This document shows, in pieces, positions 9,307 through 17,143 of a stretch of DNA of 64,000 nt; position 1 is the stretch's first letter, and each line of letters starts with the position of its first letter. The notes under the pieces were generated by a model. That model did not search any database. It was given only the letters and a program-made list of their open reading frames with translations, and was not told the origin of the DNA. Source of the stretch: Bacteroidota bacterium (lineage in GTDB: Bacteria > Bacteroidota > Bacteroidia > Chitinophagales > Saprospiraceae). Where the stretch lies: the NCBI GenBank assembly GCA_018222965.1, contig JAAEZH010000011.1:65399-129398 (forward strand), given 5' to 3'. The translations under genes were made by a program, and so were the position numbers.

Positions 9307-9993
9307 TTATACCAGTTCCAGGGCTGCAGCCTGACGAACATATCGTTCGTAATCCTCCAGCGTGGAAGTCGCTGCAGATGCATTTTTGGCCAGTATCATT
9401 CGATTGGAGTAGGGGGTCGCCAGCAGCACGGTTTCAAATTGAAAGCCGGGAACAATTCGTGGTTTTGAAATGGGATAAAAGCCCATCAGCCTCTTGTAGA
9501 AAGAGACGTGATTGCTGCGCACGGCCGTGATCACAAACTGACAGCGGTCATACAGGCAGCTGATCGTCTGGATTCGGAATAAGAGATATTGGGCAGTCAG
9601 TGATTTACGTCCTTTGAATTCCGGATCAACCACATAGCGGTTGGATTCCAGCAGGGGTGTCGCCGGCCCAAATTCTTTGTCGATTTCGGATCGGTAGGCA
9701 TCCACACAGGTGGTTGACTGGCCGGAGTAGGCCCCAGAGCGTATCATGCTTCGAACACTGGCAACCGGCTGGTCCTCGTACCAAATCAAATGTGTGCGGG
9801 CATTTGGCTGTAAGTCGTATTTGTCTTTGGCCATTTCCGCCGGGTTTTCCGGAATGCCGTTTACACTTCGGTAAGCTTTGTAGCGCAATCGATAAGCCGT
9901 CTTCAGGCTTTCATCTGAATTGCATAACTGTGCGGTAAAGCCGGATTCCTCAAATAGAAAACCTTCTTTTACCAGTGGATCGCTGTAAAACAT
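9307..9993 (-). CDS. FeeM/LuxI-fold N-acyl amino acid synthase-like acyltransferase
   Basis: A 228-aa GNAT-superfamily protein of the type related to N-acyl amino acid synthase FeeM and to acyl-homoserine-lactone synthases. Diagnostic stretches are LRYKAYRSVNG (residues 36-46), DKYDLQPNARTHLIW (57-71), the ASVRSMI strand, ESNRYVVDP (116-124) and TAVRSNHVSFYKRLMGF (156-172). Known relatives transfer an acyl chain from acyl-ACP to an amino acid amine. It is the first gene of a probable operon with a methyltransferase and a racemase. The product is probably a small acylated amino acid, perhaps a signal or surfactant; that is inferred. The alternative is an unrelated GNAT enzyme or the exosortase-associated acyltransferase branch. 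Confidence 0.72.
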   Translation of the reverse strand: MFYSDPLVKEGFLFEESGFTAQLCNSDESLKTAYRLRYKAYRSVNGIPENPAEMAKDKYDLQPNARTHLIWYEDQPVASVRSMIRSGAYSGQSTTCVDAYRSEIDKEFGPATPLLESNRYVVDPEFKGRKSLTAQYLLFRIQTISCLYDRCQFVITAVRSNHVSFYKRLMGFYPISKPRIVPGFQFETVLLATPYSNRMILAKNASAATSTLEDYERYVRQAAALELV

Positions 9994-10315
9994 AGTCCTT
10001 GCTTATTAGATGTTAATGAAGTTTACGGAGTAATAGATCTAATGCGAGACTGGAAAAGGCTTGGGTGGCAGGTAAGATGCAGGCAACATTATATTCCCAT
10101 AAATCCGGAAGGGTTACCTGTCGGTAGAAATGGATATTCGCCGAAAGGCAAAAAATCCTGCGTCAATCGCCGCTTGTATTTGTACGGAATTCCCATTTTT
10201 TCTCTAACTTGTAGAAGACTCCCGTCTTAGAGTATGGTAAAATGTATCTAATCATTCCTGATACATCAGTATTTCTGTACAATCTCCTTTATTTAAAACA
10301 CCTAAAAAACTGGAA
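9994..10315. other. divergent intergenic region with one palindromic motif copy
   Basis: These 322 bases separate the FeeM-like operon (minus) from the 765-aa T9SS gene (plus). The region holds one copy of the iterated TTCGCCGAA motif at 10136-10149. A 62-codon open frame at 10042-10230 has no homology-like features and is not called. Promoters for both directions must lie here, but I could not assign them. Confidence 0.5.
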
Positions 10316-12613
10316 ATGAAAAACAAGAATTTCCCTTTGCTCTATTTGTGTCTGGTCCTGGTATTCTGGCTTTCGCCGAATGTCGGATTCTCCCAAACCT
10401 TAATTCTCGAAGAAAGCTTTGAAACGGATGGCAATGGCGATCGTTACAACAGTTCTTTTGAGTTTTTTGATGGTAAAGACGATTACTTCGGCCGAATCTA
10501 CAGCCCGACTGAAGAATACGGAGCACAGGGATCAGGTAATTTGATAGATGTAATTGGAAACGGTTCTGCTTCCACGCAAAATGGCGATATCACCGGCCAA
10601 AATGGCGATTTCTACATCGGCGGCGAAGATCAGGACGATGACGGGGGCGACGGTATTGATGAAAAAGACATCACCTTTGAACTGGATATCAGCAATGCCA
10701 GCGGACTTACTTTTAAGGGGCTTTTTGCGGCCGGGAACATCAACCCCTGTGGCAGCAATAACTACGACGATAGCGATTATCTGTCGGTCTTTTACAGCAT
10801 CGATGGCAGCCCTGAAGTACAAGCCCTTTGCTTCAATGCAGATTTGGAATGCAATGGCTCCGGAGATATTACGAATGAACCCCTGCATCTCGATCCGGAC
10901 TGCAATGGTGATGGCGGAGAAGGAGGGATGCTCACCAATGAATTTTCCGAGTTTAGTTTCTCCATACCGGATGGCAATATGCTGACTTTGCGTATTGAAT
11001 CACACATGGATGCCGGCAATGAAGAAATCGCCTACGACTGGGTCCGGGTGGAAGCTCAAACGGTTACAGACCCTTGTATGGCAGAAGCAGGCACACTCAC
11101 TGGCATGGGGCAAACCATATGTGCAGGAGAAACGATCGATGTTTCTCTTACCGATAACCAAACAGACGCTGCTTATTCTCAGGTCTTTTTGATCGCTACC
11201 CTGGATTTTAATATCACAAGCATCCAAACCGGAACAAACTTAACTTTTACCACTCCGGGTATCTATAATGTCTATAGCTACAATTATGAAACAGCTGGTA
11301 CATCTCCTTCCAACCCGGCTATCATCACCGAAATTGATTGTTCCACAAATTGCTGTGATCTCCAGATTGGAGCCTTTACTGTAATGGTCCTGCCGAATGT
11401 GACGGGCACGTTTACAGCACCCTCCGATCTTTGTTTAGACGCGTTGATTCTTACCGGACAGGGAGGCGGCACTCCGTTTGGGGGTGTTTACAGTGGCCCC
11501 GGGGTAACAGACGATGGAAATGGACTAACTTATAGCTTCGATCCCTCTAATGCCGGGGTGGGCATTCAAACCATTACCTATACACCTGCCGGGCAGTGTG
11601 AATCAGCCGCTTCGGATGATGTGGAAGTTTTTGCCCTTCCTACAGTGGGCTTTACAGGCCCTGGTACAGTACAATTGAGCACGGGTGTTCAGAGCGGATT
11701 GAGTGGTGGTACGCCTTCCGGCGGATTATACAGCGGCCCCGGGGTAACAGATAATGGGGATGGCACCTATGATTTTGATCCAGCGGCAGCGGGAGGTGTA
11801 GGCACATACACCATAACCTATTCGTATGTCGATGCCAATGGGTGTGCCGGTATGGATAGCGATGAGGTAGTCGTGGAAATGATGCCTCTGCCGGGTAATG
11901 AATGCGACGATGCCCAGGATATAAACCCCTTATTCGGGCAGGAAGTAGGCGTTCCTCAGGTATCCGGGATCTGGGATAACACCAACTATACCTCGGCAGC
12001 CACCGATCCGGCTGATGGCTGGGAGTGTTTTGCGGAGCCGGATGGATTAGGGGGCAGTCCGTCTCTGGAAAGGACCATTTGGTATTCCTTTACGGGAGAT
12101 GGAAATACCTATAAAATCACCACCATTCCCTGTGATGCGACCAATTACATAGGCGATGGCGATACCCAGATGGCAATATATTCGGGGGATTGTGCGGCTC
12201 CGACTCCGGTGGCTTGTAATGAGGACGATCCTTCGGCTTCGGATTTCCGGGCAGCCGTAGAATTGGAAACTACAATCGGTACCGAATATCTGTTGATGAT
12301 CGATGGTTTCGGTCCGGACTTTGAGCAGATGGGAGAATACTGTGTGGAAGCCACGAATCTCACCACCTCCGGCATCGTGGAGACGGGGCTTGAGCTTTTC
12401 CGGCTTTCGCCGAATCCCACAACAGGCCGTGTACAGTTTGAAGGAGAAGCGCCACAACAGGTTCGGGTGTTTGACAGCCTGGGGCGCCTTATCCTTGATC
12501 AGGACGATGGACAGTCATTTGTGGACATATCTTCTTATCCTTCCGGGGTATACAGTTTCCTGCTAAGTAAGGACGGAGATAGCTGGCAGGCTATCCAGGT
12601 GGTGAAAAAATAA
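10316..12613 (+). CDS. T9SS type-A secreted protein, multidomain, unknown function
   Basis: A 765-aa exported protein. The signal peptide ends around residue 26 (GFSQ). The N-terminal domain (about 27-250) is Asp/Gly-rich (EDQDDDGGDGIDEKD) and looks like a beta-sandwich with possible Ca sites. It is followed by Ig-like or PKD-like segments with two similar GGxYSGPGVTDxGxG motifs (around 390 and 475). A pre-peptidase-like domain (about 520-690) contains TIWYSFTGDGNTY and YLLMIDGFGPDFEQMGEYCVE. The T9SS type-A sorting domain (FRLSPNPTTG ... IQVVKK) closes the protein. No catalytic motif is visible. Two copies of the iterated TTCGCCGAA motif fall inside the gene, in LSPN codons. An adhesion or matrix role is a guess. 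Confidence 0.85.
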   Translation: MKNKNFPLLYLCLVLVFWLSPNVGFSQTLILEESFETDGNGDRYNSSFEFFDGKDDYFGRIYSPTEEYGAQGSGNLIDVIGNGSASTQNGDITGQNGDFYIGGEDQDDDGGDGIDEKDITFELDISNASGLTFKGLFAAGNINPCGSNNYDDSDYLSVFYSIDGSPEVQALCFNADLECNGSGDITNEPLHLDPDCNGDGGEGGMLTNEFSEFSFSIPDGNMLTLRIESHMDAGNEEIAYDWVRVEAQTVTDPCMAEAGTLTGMGQTICAGETIDVSLTDNQTDAAYSQVFLIATLDFNITSIQTGTNLTFTTPGIYNVYSYNYETAGTSPSNPAIITEIDCSTNCCDLQIGAFTVMVLPNVTGTFTAPSDLCLDALILTGQGGGTPFGGVYSGPGVTDDGNGLTYSFDPSNAGVGIQTITYTPAGQCESAASDDVEVFALPTVGFTGPGTVQLSTGVQSGLSGGTPSGGLYSGPGVTDNGDGTYDFDPAAAGGVGTYTITYSYVDANGCAGMDSDEVVVEMMPLPGNECDDAQDINPLFGQEVGVPQVSGIWDNTNYTSAATDPADGWECFAEPDGLGGSPSLERTIWYSFTGDGNTYKITTIPCDATNYIGDGDTQMAIYSGDCAAPTPVACNEDDPSASDFRAAVELETTIGTEYLLMIDGFGPDFEQMGEYCVEATNLTTSGIVETGLELFRLSPNPTTGRVQFEGEAPQQVRVFDSLGRLILDQDDGQSFVDISSYPSGVYSFLLSKDGDSWQAIQVVKK

Positions 12614-12629
12614 CACCTCCAGAAAATGG

Positions 12630-12671
12630 AATGGGTGCGATCTACTGCAGTAGGCCGCACCCATTGTTTTT
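12630..12671. terminator. bidirectional rho-independent terminator
   Basis: The arms AATGGGTGCG and CGCACCCATT pair perfectly around a loop that itself contains CTACTGCAGTAG. A T-run follows on the plus strand. It lies between two convergent T9SS genes and can serve both. Confidence 0.85.
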
Positions 12672-13443
12672 ATTGAATAACTACTTTCAGGATTTCTTTT
12701 CTATTCGCCCATTTTAATTCGATAAAATACAAACCCGGGCTTAGGGTGCTGGCATCTAAAAACGTAGATGATGGTTGTTTTAAGCTGATTTTCATTTCGC
12801 CTTGAGCGGAAAAGACCTGGATGCTTTTTGGCAAGGCCATTCCTTCCGGGATGGTAAGTTGTATTGGTCCTTCGGAGGGATTGGGTGACAGGGTGGTTTT
12901 TGTCTGCGGTTCCAATTTAGATTGAGAGACAGGCATGCCTTCTACCTTTATGGTACCTGTACTGTTGCAAAAACAAGAAATGTTGGCTGGGCAGGCTGTA
13001 GTCCTGGTCATAAACATTTCTGTTGGGTTATCATCAAAGTAGATTTCTGTGATGCCTTCAATTCCAGTAAAATTCACGGTGAAAATAGCGGCACTGTCCG
13101 GGACAGTAGCAGTAGGTTCATTACAAAGAAGCGTGGAATATTCCTGCCAGGAGAAGGTGAAATAGCCGGCATCATTATCGATTACGAAGAAATCGGCCGG
13201 GTAATCGAGATTAGCATGTATATCTGAAATGCTGTCTACCTGGATAACTCCCGGTGTCCAGCGTACCGTAAAACGGACTTCCAGTAAATCGGTGTAATCC
13301 CTGGTTCGAATTTCGATTGTGGAGGATTCTTCGGAGTTTACTTGTACGGTGTCTTCCGGAGCAAAGTAAAAGGTAGGTTGGGCGTGTGTGTATGTCAGGA
13401 ATAAAACAAGCGTACACACTACGGCGAGTAGGAACTTTTTCAT
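12670..13443 (-). CDS. cohesin-like T9SS type-A secreted protein
   Basis: I use the internal ATG (MKKFLLAVV), six codons after the longest frame's start, because it begins a standard signal peptide ending YTHAQ. The 257-aa product has a domain of about 140 aa with the pattern of cohesin/dockerin-partner folds: VQVNSEESSTIEIRTRDYTDLLEVRFTVRW, later DSAAIFTVNFTGIEG. A short Cys-rich stretch (CPANISCFCN) and a type-A sorting domain (LSPNPSEGPIQL ... KVVIQ) follow. Proteins of this shape in Bacteroidota are surface-exposed. Whether it binds a dockerin is unknown, and I see no dockerin in this window. It is convergent with the upstream plus-strand gene across a shared terminator. Confidence 0.78.
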   Translation of the reverse strand: MKKFLLAVVCTLVLFLTYTHAQPTFYFAPEDTVQVNSEESSTIEIRTRDYTDLLEVRFTVRWTPGVIQVDSISDIHANLDYPADFFVIDNDAGYFTFSWQEYSTLLCNEPTATVPDSAAIFTVNFTGIEGITEIYFDDNPTEMFMTRTTACPANISCFCNSTGTIKVEGMPVSQSKLEPQTKTTLSPNPSEGPIQLTIPEGMALPKSIQVFSAQGEMKISLKQPSSTFLDASTLSPGLYFIELKWANRKEILKVVIQ

Positions 13444-13482
13444 TTGGATTTGGATTAGCACAGGTGTTGCACACCTGATCGG

Positions 13483-13665
13483 TTAATGGTGAATTACGTT
13501 TTTAAATATATGAAATTTTTCCTTGACAGGGAAGGGGTCTATTACCGTGCGGATTCGGTCGCTGTTTAAAAAGGGATTCACCAACTCTAATACCGCATTA
13601 CAAAACGGGAAAATGCCAGGAATCTCCTCAGCGGTTTCCCGGCCACTCTTGGCCGATCCACTCAT
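13483..13665 (-). CDS. possible small 60-aa protein or remnant
   Basis: A 60-codon frame (MSGSAKSGRE...) fills the gap between the ABC-F gene and the cohesin-like gene on the same strand. Its composition and codon use look protein-like (FPFCNAVLELVNPFLNSDRIRTVIDPF). The same frame stays open upstream of the ATG into the end of the ABC-F gene in another phase. It may be a small real gene or the tail of a decayed one. I recognise no family. Confidence 0.35.
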   Translation of the reverse strand: MSGSAKSGRETAEEIPGIFPFCNAVLELVNPFLNSDRIRTVIDPFPVKEKFHIFKNVIHH

Positions 13666-13694
13666 GAAACCTGTATAATCAACGCATTTTTTAC

Positions 13695-15320
13695 TTATAC
13701 CGTCACCGCTCCTGCACGCTGTTCGGCGACAGATTCAGATTTCAGATAGTCTTCATAAGACATCAGGCTATCGATGGTGCCATTTGGCAGGATCTCAATA
13801 ATCCGATTAGCGACCGTTTGGGTCAGCTGATGGTCATGCGAAGTAAAAATCATATTGCCTTTAAAGTTGACCATGGCTTCGTTGAGGGCACTGATCGACT
13901 CGAGATCGAGGTGATTGGTTGGTTCATCCAGCAAAAGGAAGTTGGGTGAAGACAGCATGGCTTTTGCCATCATGCAACGTACCTTTTCTCCTCCGGATAG
14001 GACACTGGACATTTTGTATACTTCTTCGCCGGAGAAAAGCATTCGCCCGAGAAATCCCCGAATAAACTGCTCATCTTTATTTTCGGAATACTGCCGTAGC
14101 CAGTTCATCAGGTCTTCTTCCTGATCAAGCGTAAAGTAGCGCTCGTTTTCATTGGGAATATATGCGGTTGTTATGGTCTGGCCAAATTCAACAAACCCTT
14201 CATCCGGAATGGTCTCCCCGGCGAGAATCTCATATAGTGTCGTAATGGCGGAAGAGTCATATCCCAATAAGGCCGCCTTTTCTTTTTGGTTGAAGGTAAA
14301 GGAGACATTGCGAAACAACCAGTTGCCGTTTTCGTCTTTTTTACCCAGGTTTTCCACCTTAAGGATTTGATCACCAGGCATGCGCTCCGGATCAAAGTGG
14401 ATGAAAGGATATTTGCGGCTGGAAGGTTTAATATCTTCCAGATTGAGTTTCTCCAGGGCCTTTTTACGGGAAGTGGCCTGTTTGGATTTAGAAGCATTCG
14501 CTGAAAAGCGCTGAATAAACTCCAGCATCTCACTGCGCTTTTGCTCCATTTTCTTGTTCTTATTGGCAATCTGAGCCGCTTTGAGTTTGCTGGACTCGTA
14601 CCAGAATGTATAGTTACCCGTGTAAATATTGATTTGCTGGAAATCGATGTCTACTACATGGGTACAAACCATATCGAGGAAATAGCGGTCGTGGGAAACT
14701 ACGATCACCAGATTTTTAAAGTCTGCCAGGAAATCGGCCAGCCACGTAATGGTTTTGGCATCGAGGTCGTTGGTAGGCTCATCGAGCAACAGGATGTCGG
14801 GATCGCCAAACAAAGCCTGTGCAAGGAGTACCTTTACTTTCTCCGGACCATTGAGCTCAGACATTTTTTGATAGTGCAGCGATTCCTGAATGCCCATATT
14901 GCTGAGGAGTTCGGCAGCATCATTTTCGGCATTCCAACCACCCATTTCACCAAAAGTGTTTTCCAGGTCGGCGGCCCGCATGCCTTCTTCTTCGGTAGCA
15001 TCCGGATTCATGTAGATGGCATTCTTTTCCTGCATGATATCATACATCTCCTTATGCCCCATGATCACTACATTCAGTACCTGTTCTTCTTCAAAGGCAA
15101 AGTGATCCTGTGTCAATACAGCCAGTCGGTTGCCCGGCTCGAAATCAACAGATCCCTGATTGGGATCAATCTCACCGGAAAGGATTTTCAGAAAGGTGGA
15201 TTTGCCGGCACCATTAGCACCAATTACTCCATAACAATTTCCCTGATTGAATTTAAGGTCAACTTCCTTAAATAAAACCCGCTTTCCGTATTGTAATCCT
15301 AAGTTGTTGACTGTGATCAT
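13695..15320 (-). CDS. ABC-F family ATPase, YbiT-like
   Basis: A 541-aa cytosolic protein with two ABC ATPase domains and no membrane segment, the ABC-F layout. Proteins of this group act on the ribosome in translation. Walker A of domain 1 is GANGAGKST (residues 34-42). Its signature is degenerate (SELNGPEK) and its Walker B is LLLDEPTNDLD. Domain 2 has an altered P-loop region (LLGYDSSAITT), a good signature (LSGGEKVRC) and Walker B LLLDEPTNHLD. The degenerate first signature and the phrase TITWLADFL match the YbiT subgroup. The missing canonical GxGKST in domain 2 is notable, because ATP binding there may be weak. It is a single gene, possibly transcribed with the small downstream frame. 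Confidence 0.9.
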   Translation of the reverse strand: MITVNNLGLQYGKRVLFKEVDLKFNQGNCYGVIGANGAGKSTFLKILSGEIDPNQGSVDFEPGNRLAVLTQDHFAFEEEQVLNVVIMGHKEMYDIMQEKNAIYMNPDATEEEGMRAADLENTFGEMGGWNAENDAAELLSNMGIQESLHYQKMSELNGPEKVKVLLAQALFGDPDILLLDEPTNDLDAKTITWLADFLADFKNLVIVVSHDRYFLDMVCTHVVDIDFQQINIYTGNYTFWYESSKLKAAQIANKNKKMEQKRSEMLEFIQRFSANASKSKQATSRKKALEKLNLEDIKPSSRKYPFIHFDPERMPGDQILKVENLGKKDENGNWLFRNVSFTFNQKEKAALLGYDSSAITTLYEILAGETIPDEGFVEFGQTITTAYIPNENERYFTLDQEEDLMNWLRQYSENKDEQFIRGFLGRMLFSGEEVYKMSSVLSGGEKVRCMMAKAMLSSPNFLLLDEPTNHLDLESISALNEAMVNFKGNMIFTSHDHQLTQTVANRIIEILPNGTIDSLMSYEDYLKSESVAEQRAGAVTV

Positions 15321-15420
15321 ATTCCTAGTTTGAAGAGCCCCAAAAACAGGCCCGGTTTTGAGGCCGCAAAGGTACGCTTAAATATTGAAAAAAGCAGCTT
15401 ATGATTCAGGTATAAAAACA

Positions 15421-15453
15421 AAAAGCCCGCTCCAATTGGTAGCGGGCTTTTTG
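15421..15453. terminator. bidirectional terminator
   Basis: AAAAGCCCGCT and AGCGGGCTTTT form a perfect stem around a short CCAATTGGT-type loop, with T-runs in both directions. It lies just downstream of the thioredoxin-like gene on the minus strand. Confidence 0.88.
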
Positions 15454-15471
15454 GGTTGCGCGAATGATCGT

Positions 15472-15951
15472 TTATTCGGCAGTGACATAAGGTTCCAACT
15501 GCTGGATAAGCGCTTGTTCGCCCCCTCGAATATACCCGTTGAGGGTGTACAGTAATTCTTCATCTGCATTGAGCAGACGCATGCTTGGATAGCCCCGCAC
15601 ACCGTATTTGCCCTGCAGGCTTTTGTTTTGCTGACGAATCTCCTGCGGTAGTGGTGTACGTTTCGGGAAATCCAGCTCTACACAGATCAGGTTTTCATTC
15701 GCGTAAGCGACAAAAGCCTCCTTTTGCAGAACATCTGCCTGAAGCTTCTTGCACCAGCCACACCAGTCTGAACCGGTGAAAAACAACAGGATTTCTTTGC
15801 CTTCATCCCTGGCATCGGCTACTGCCTGATCATAGTCGGTTACCCAGGTAATTTCAGAATTATCAACAACCGTTTTTGTCTGGGTTGGTTTGAAGGCAAA
15901 AATGCCAACTGCCAGAAGGATTGCTGCAGCGAATAGGATTATTTTCTTCAT
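15472..15951 (-). CDS. exported thioredoxin-like protein
   Basis: A 159-aa protein with an N-terminal signal or anchor (IILFAAAILLAVGIFAF) and a thioredoxin fold. The redox motif is Cys64-Gly-Trp-Cys67 in TGSDWCGWCKKL, of the thioredoxin_7/DUF255-like type, with a conserved cis-Pro (GVRGYPSMRLL). It should act in the periplasm as a thiol-disulfide reductase or oxidase on exported proteins. This would suit a genome with many Cys-rich secreted proteins, though its clients are unknown. It stands alone, with a strong terminator 19 bases after its stop and about 180 bases of non-coding sequence upstream. Confidence 0.85.
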   Translation of the reverse strand: MKKIILFAAAILLAVGIFAFKPTQTKTVVDNSEITWVTDYDQAVADARDEGKEILLFFTGSDWCGWCKKLQADVLQKEAFVAYANENLICVELDFPKRTPLPQEIRQQNKSLQGKYGVRGYPSMRLLNADEELLYTLNGYIRGGEQALIQQLEPYVTAE

Positions 15952-16132
15952 GGTATTTTATTGTTCTTAATCAAAGATGGATCGCAACAATGGCGACCAT
16001 TTCCATTTCAAGATGCCCAATATACAGAAAATGCCATTTTGCCAATAGTCCGGACAATTACAAGGCGTTTTTTTAACAAGATTTTATGATGGTCTTTGCA
16101 TAAGGGCCGTGCGAATACTAAAAAACACCGGA

Positions 16133-16783
16133 TTAGCTGTCTTCCCGGGCTTTCAGGGCAAGCGCTCTCAAGTGCTCCAGATAAAATTCAACGGGGCGAC
16201 AATGAGAGCCAATCAAAATGTCCTCAAATTCAGTAATAGGCATCTTGTCTCGCGGAACCTGGATATCCGTATCCAGCGGCTTGAATTCGGCATCAGCTTG
16301 AGGCGCTTCCACTTTTTCGCCCTCCTTGTCCCACCATTCTTTGATCTCAAAAAAGTATTGATAGTGATCTTCAGACCGCTCTACGATATCTACTACCCGC
16401 GGATCGAGATCTGCCGGATAATAACCGGTAGCTTCCAGACATCTCAAAACGAGTGTTTGCAACATCCAGTGGATCCCTTCCGTATCAGAATGATCCCGGA
16501 ATTGAGCACGTCGGCTGTACTCCTGATTTAGGATCAGCAAAATGGTTCGGCGGTCAAAGCCTAATTTGTTTAGGTCTGCCTCCAGCCTTTCAAAGTACCT
16601 GGTCTCTGAGGCAAAGTCCGCTTCTGCGGAACCACCGGGCAATTTGGTGTTGACCTTACCGCTCTTGTATTTGTCTAAATGTTGTACAACCAATAAGGTA
16701 ACTTCCCCGTCATCAACAAAAGGGAAAAGGGCTCCCACAAAGAAAGAAGGGGAGTAAAGCTCTATGTCTTGAATTTTTCTCAT
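16133..16783 (-). CDS. Nudix-like protein with degenerate catalytic box
   Basis: I chose the internal ATG (MRKIQDIELY) over the longest frame, which adds ten non-conserved residues; the product is 216 aa. The N-terminal half resembles a Nudix fold: LLVVQHLDKYKSG, then KLPGGSAEADFASETRYF (residues 48-64) and RLEADLNKLGF. The usual G-x5-E-x7-R-E-U-x-E-E-x-G-U box is not intact: spacing is altered and the R-E pair is replaced by R-L. Hydrolase activity is therefore doubtful. The C-terminal half (about 110-216) is unrecognised. No signal peptide. The gene is divergent from the giant-protein operon that starts at 17144. Confidence 0.55.
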   Translation of the reverse strand: MRKIQDIELYSPSFFVGALFPFVDDGEVTLLVVQHLDKYKSGKVNTKLPGGSAEADFASETRYFERLEADLNKLGFDRRTILLILNQEYSRRAQFRDHSDTEGIHWMLQTLVLRCLEATGYYPADLDPRVVDIVERSEDHYQYFFEIKEWWDKEGEKVEAPQADAEFKPLDTDIQVPRDKMPITEFEDILIGSHCRPVEFYLEHLRALALKAREDS

Positions 16784-17143
16784 ACGGCTGCAAAAGTATT
16801 GACCTTTTCTCAAAGCCCGAATTATGAAAGGAGGTAATTTGGTTTTAAACCTAATTTTAAGGTCCTATGTCTGATCCTTTGCGGTTATTTCTGATTTTGG
16901 TTTGGCTTTCGCCGAATGGGTATATACTGCTTTTGAAGTTTTAATTTCTATTCCTCTTGACTCGCCTTATAATTCTCCTTAACTTGAATAAGCAATTTAT
17001 GCTCTACCTGCCTATCCGAATTCTATCGGAACTACCCACACCTTAACTCCTGCATTCTTAATTGTTTGAGACGTACTCAAATTATTGACCATTCTTTGCC
17101 CTTTGGTGAATGTTTGATATTCCTCAGGCCCAATAACCGATTA
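16784..17143. other. divergent intergenic region upstream of the giant-protein operon
   Basis: These 360 bases are AT-rich and hold one copy of the iterated motif (GGCTTTCGCCGAATGG, 16904-16919). The frame of the giant gene extends back to a TTG at 17066, but that segment looks non-coding and the ATG at 17144 is the better start. No promoter could be assigned. Confidence 0.5.

Noticed and set aside
7770-9993. AHL quorum-sensing synthase
   Set aside because: The 228-aa protein resembles FeeM-type proteins as much as LuxI, no LuxR-type regulator is adjacent, and AHL production is not expected in this phylum.
10042-10230. 62-codon plus-strand frame between the FeeM-like operon and the next gene
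   Set aside because: Basic, Cys/Arg-rich composition unlike neighbours, and it covers an iterated palindrome copy; no sign of a real protein.
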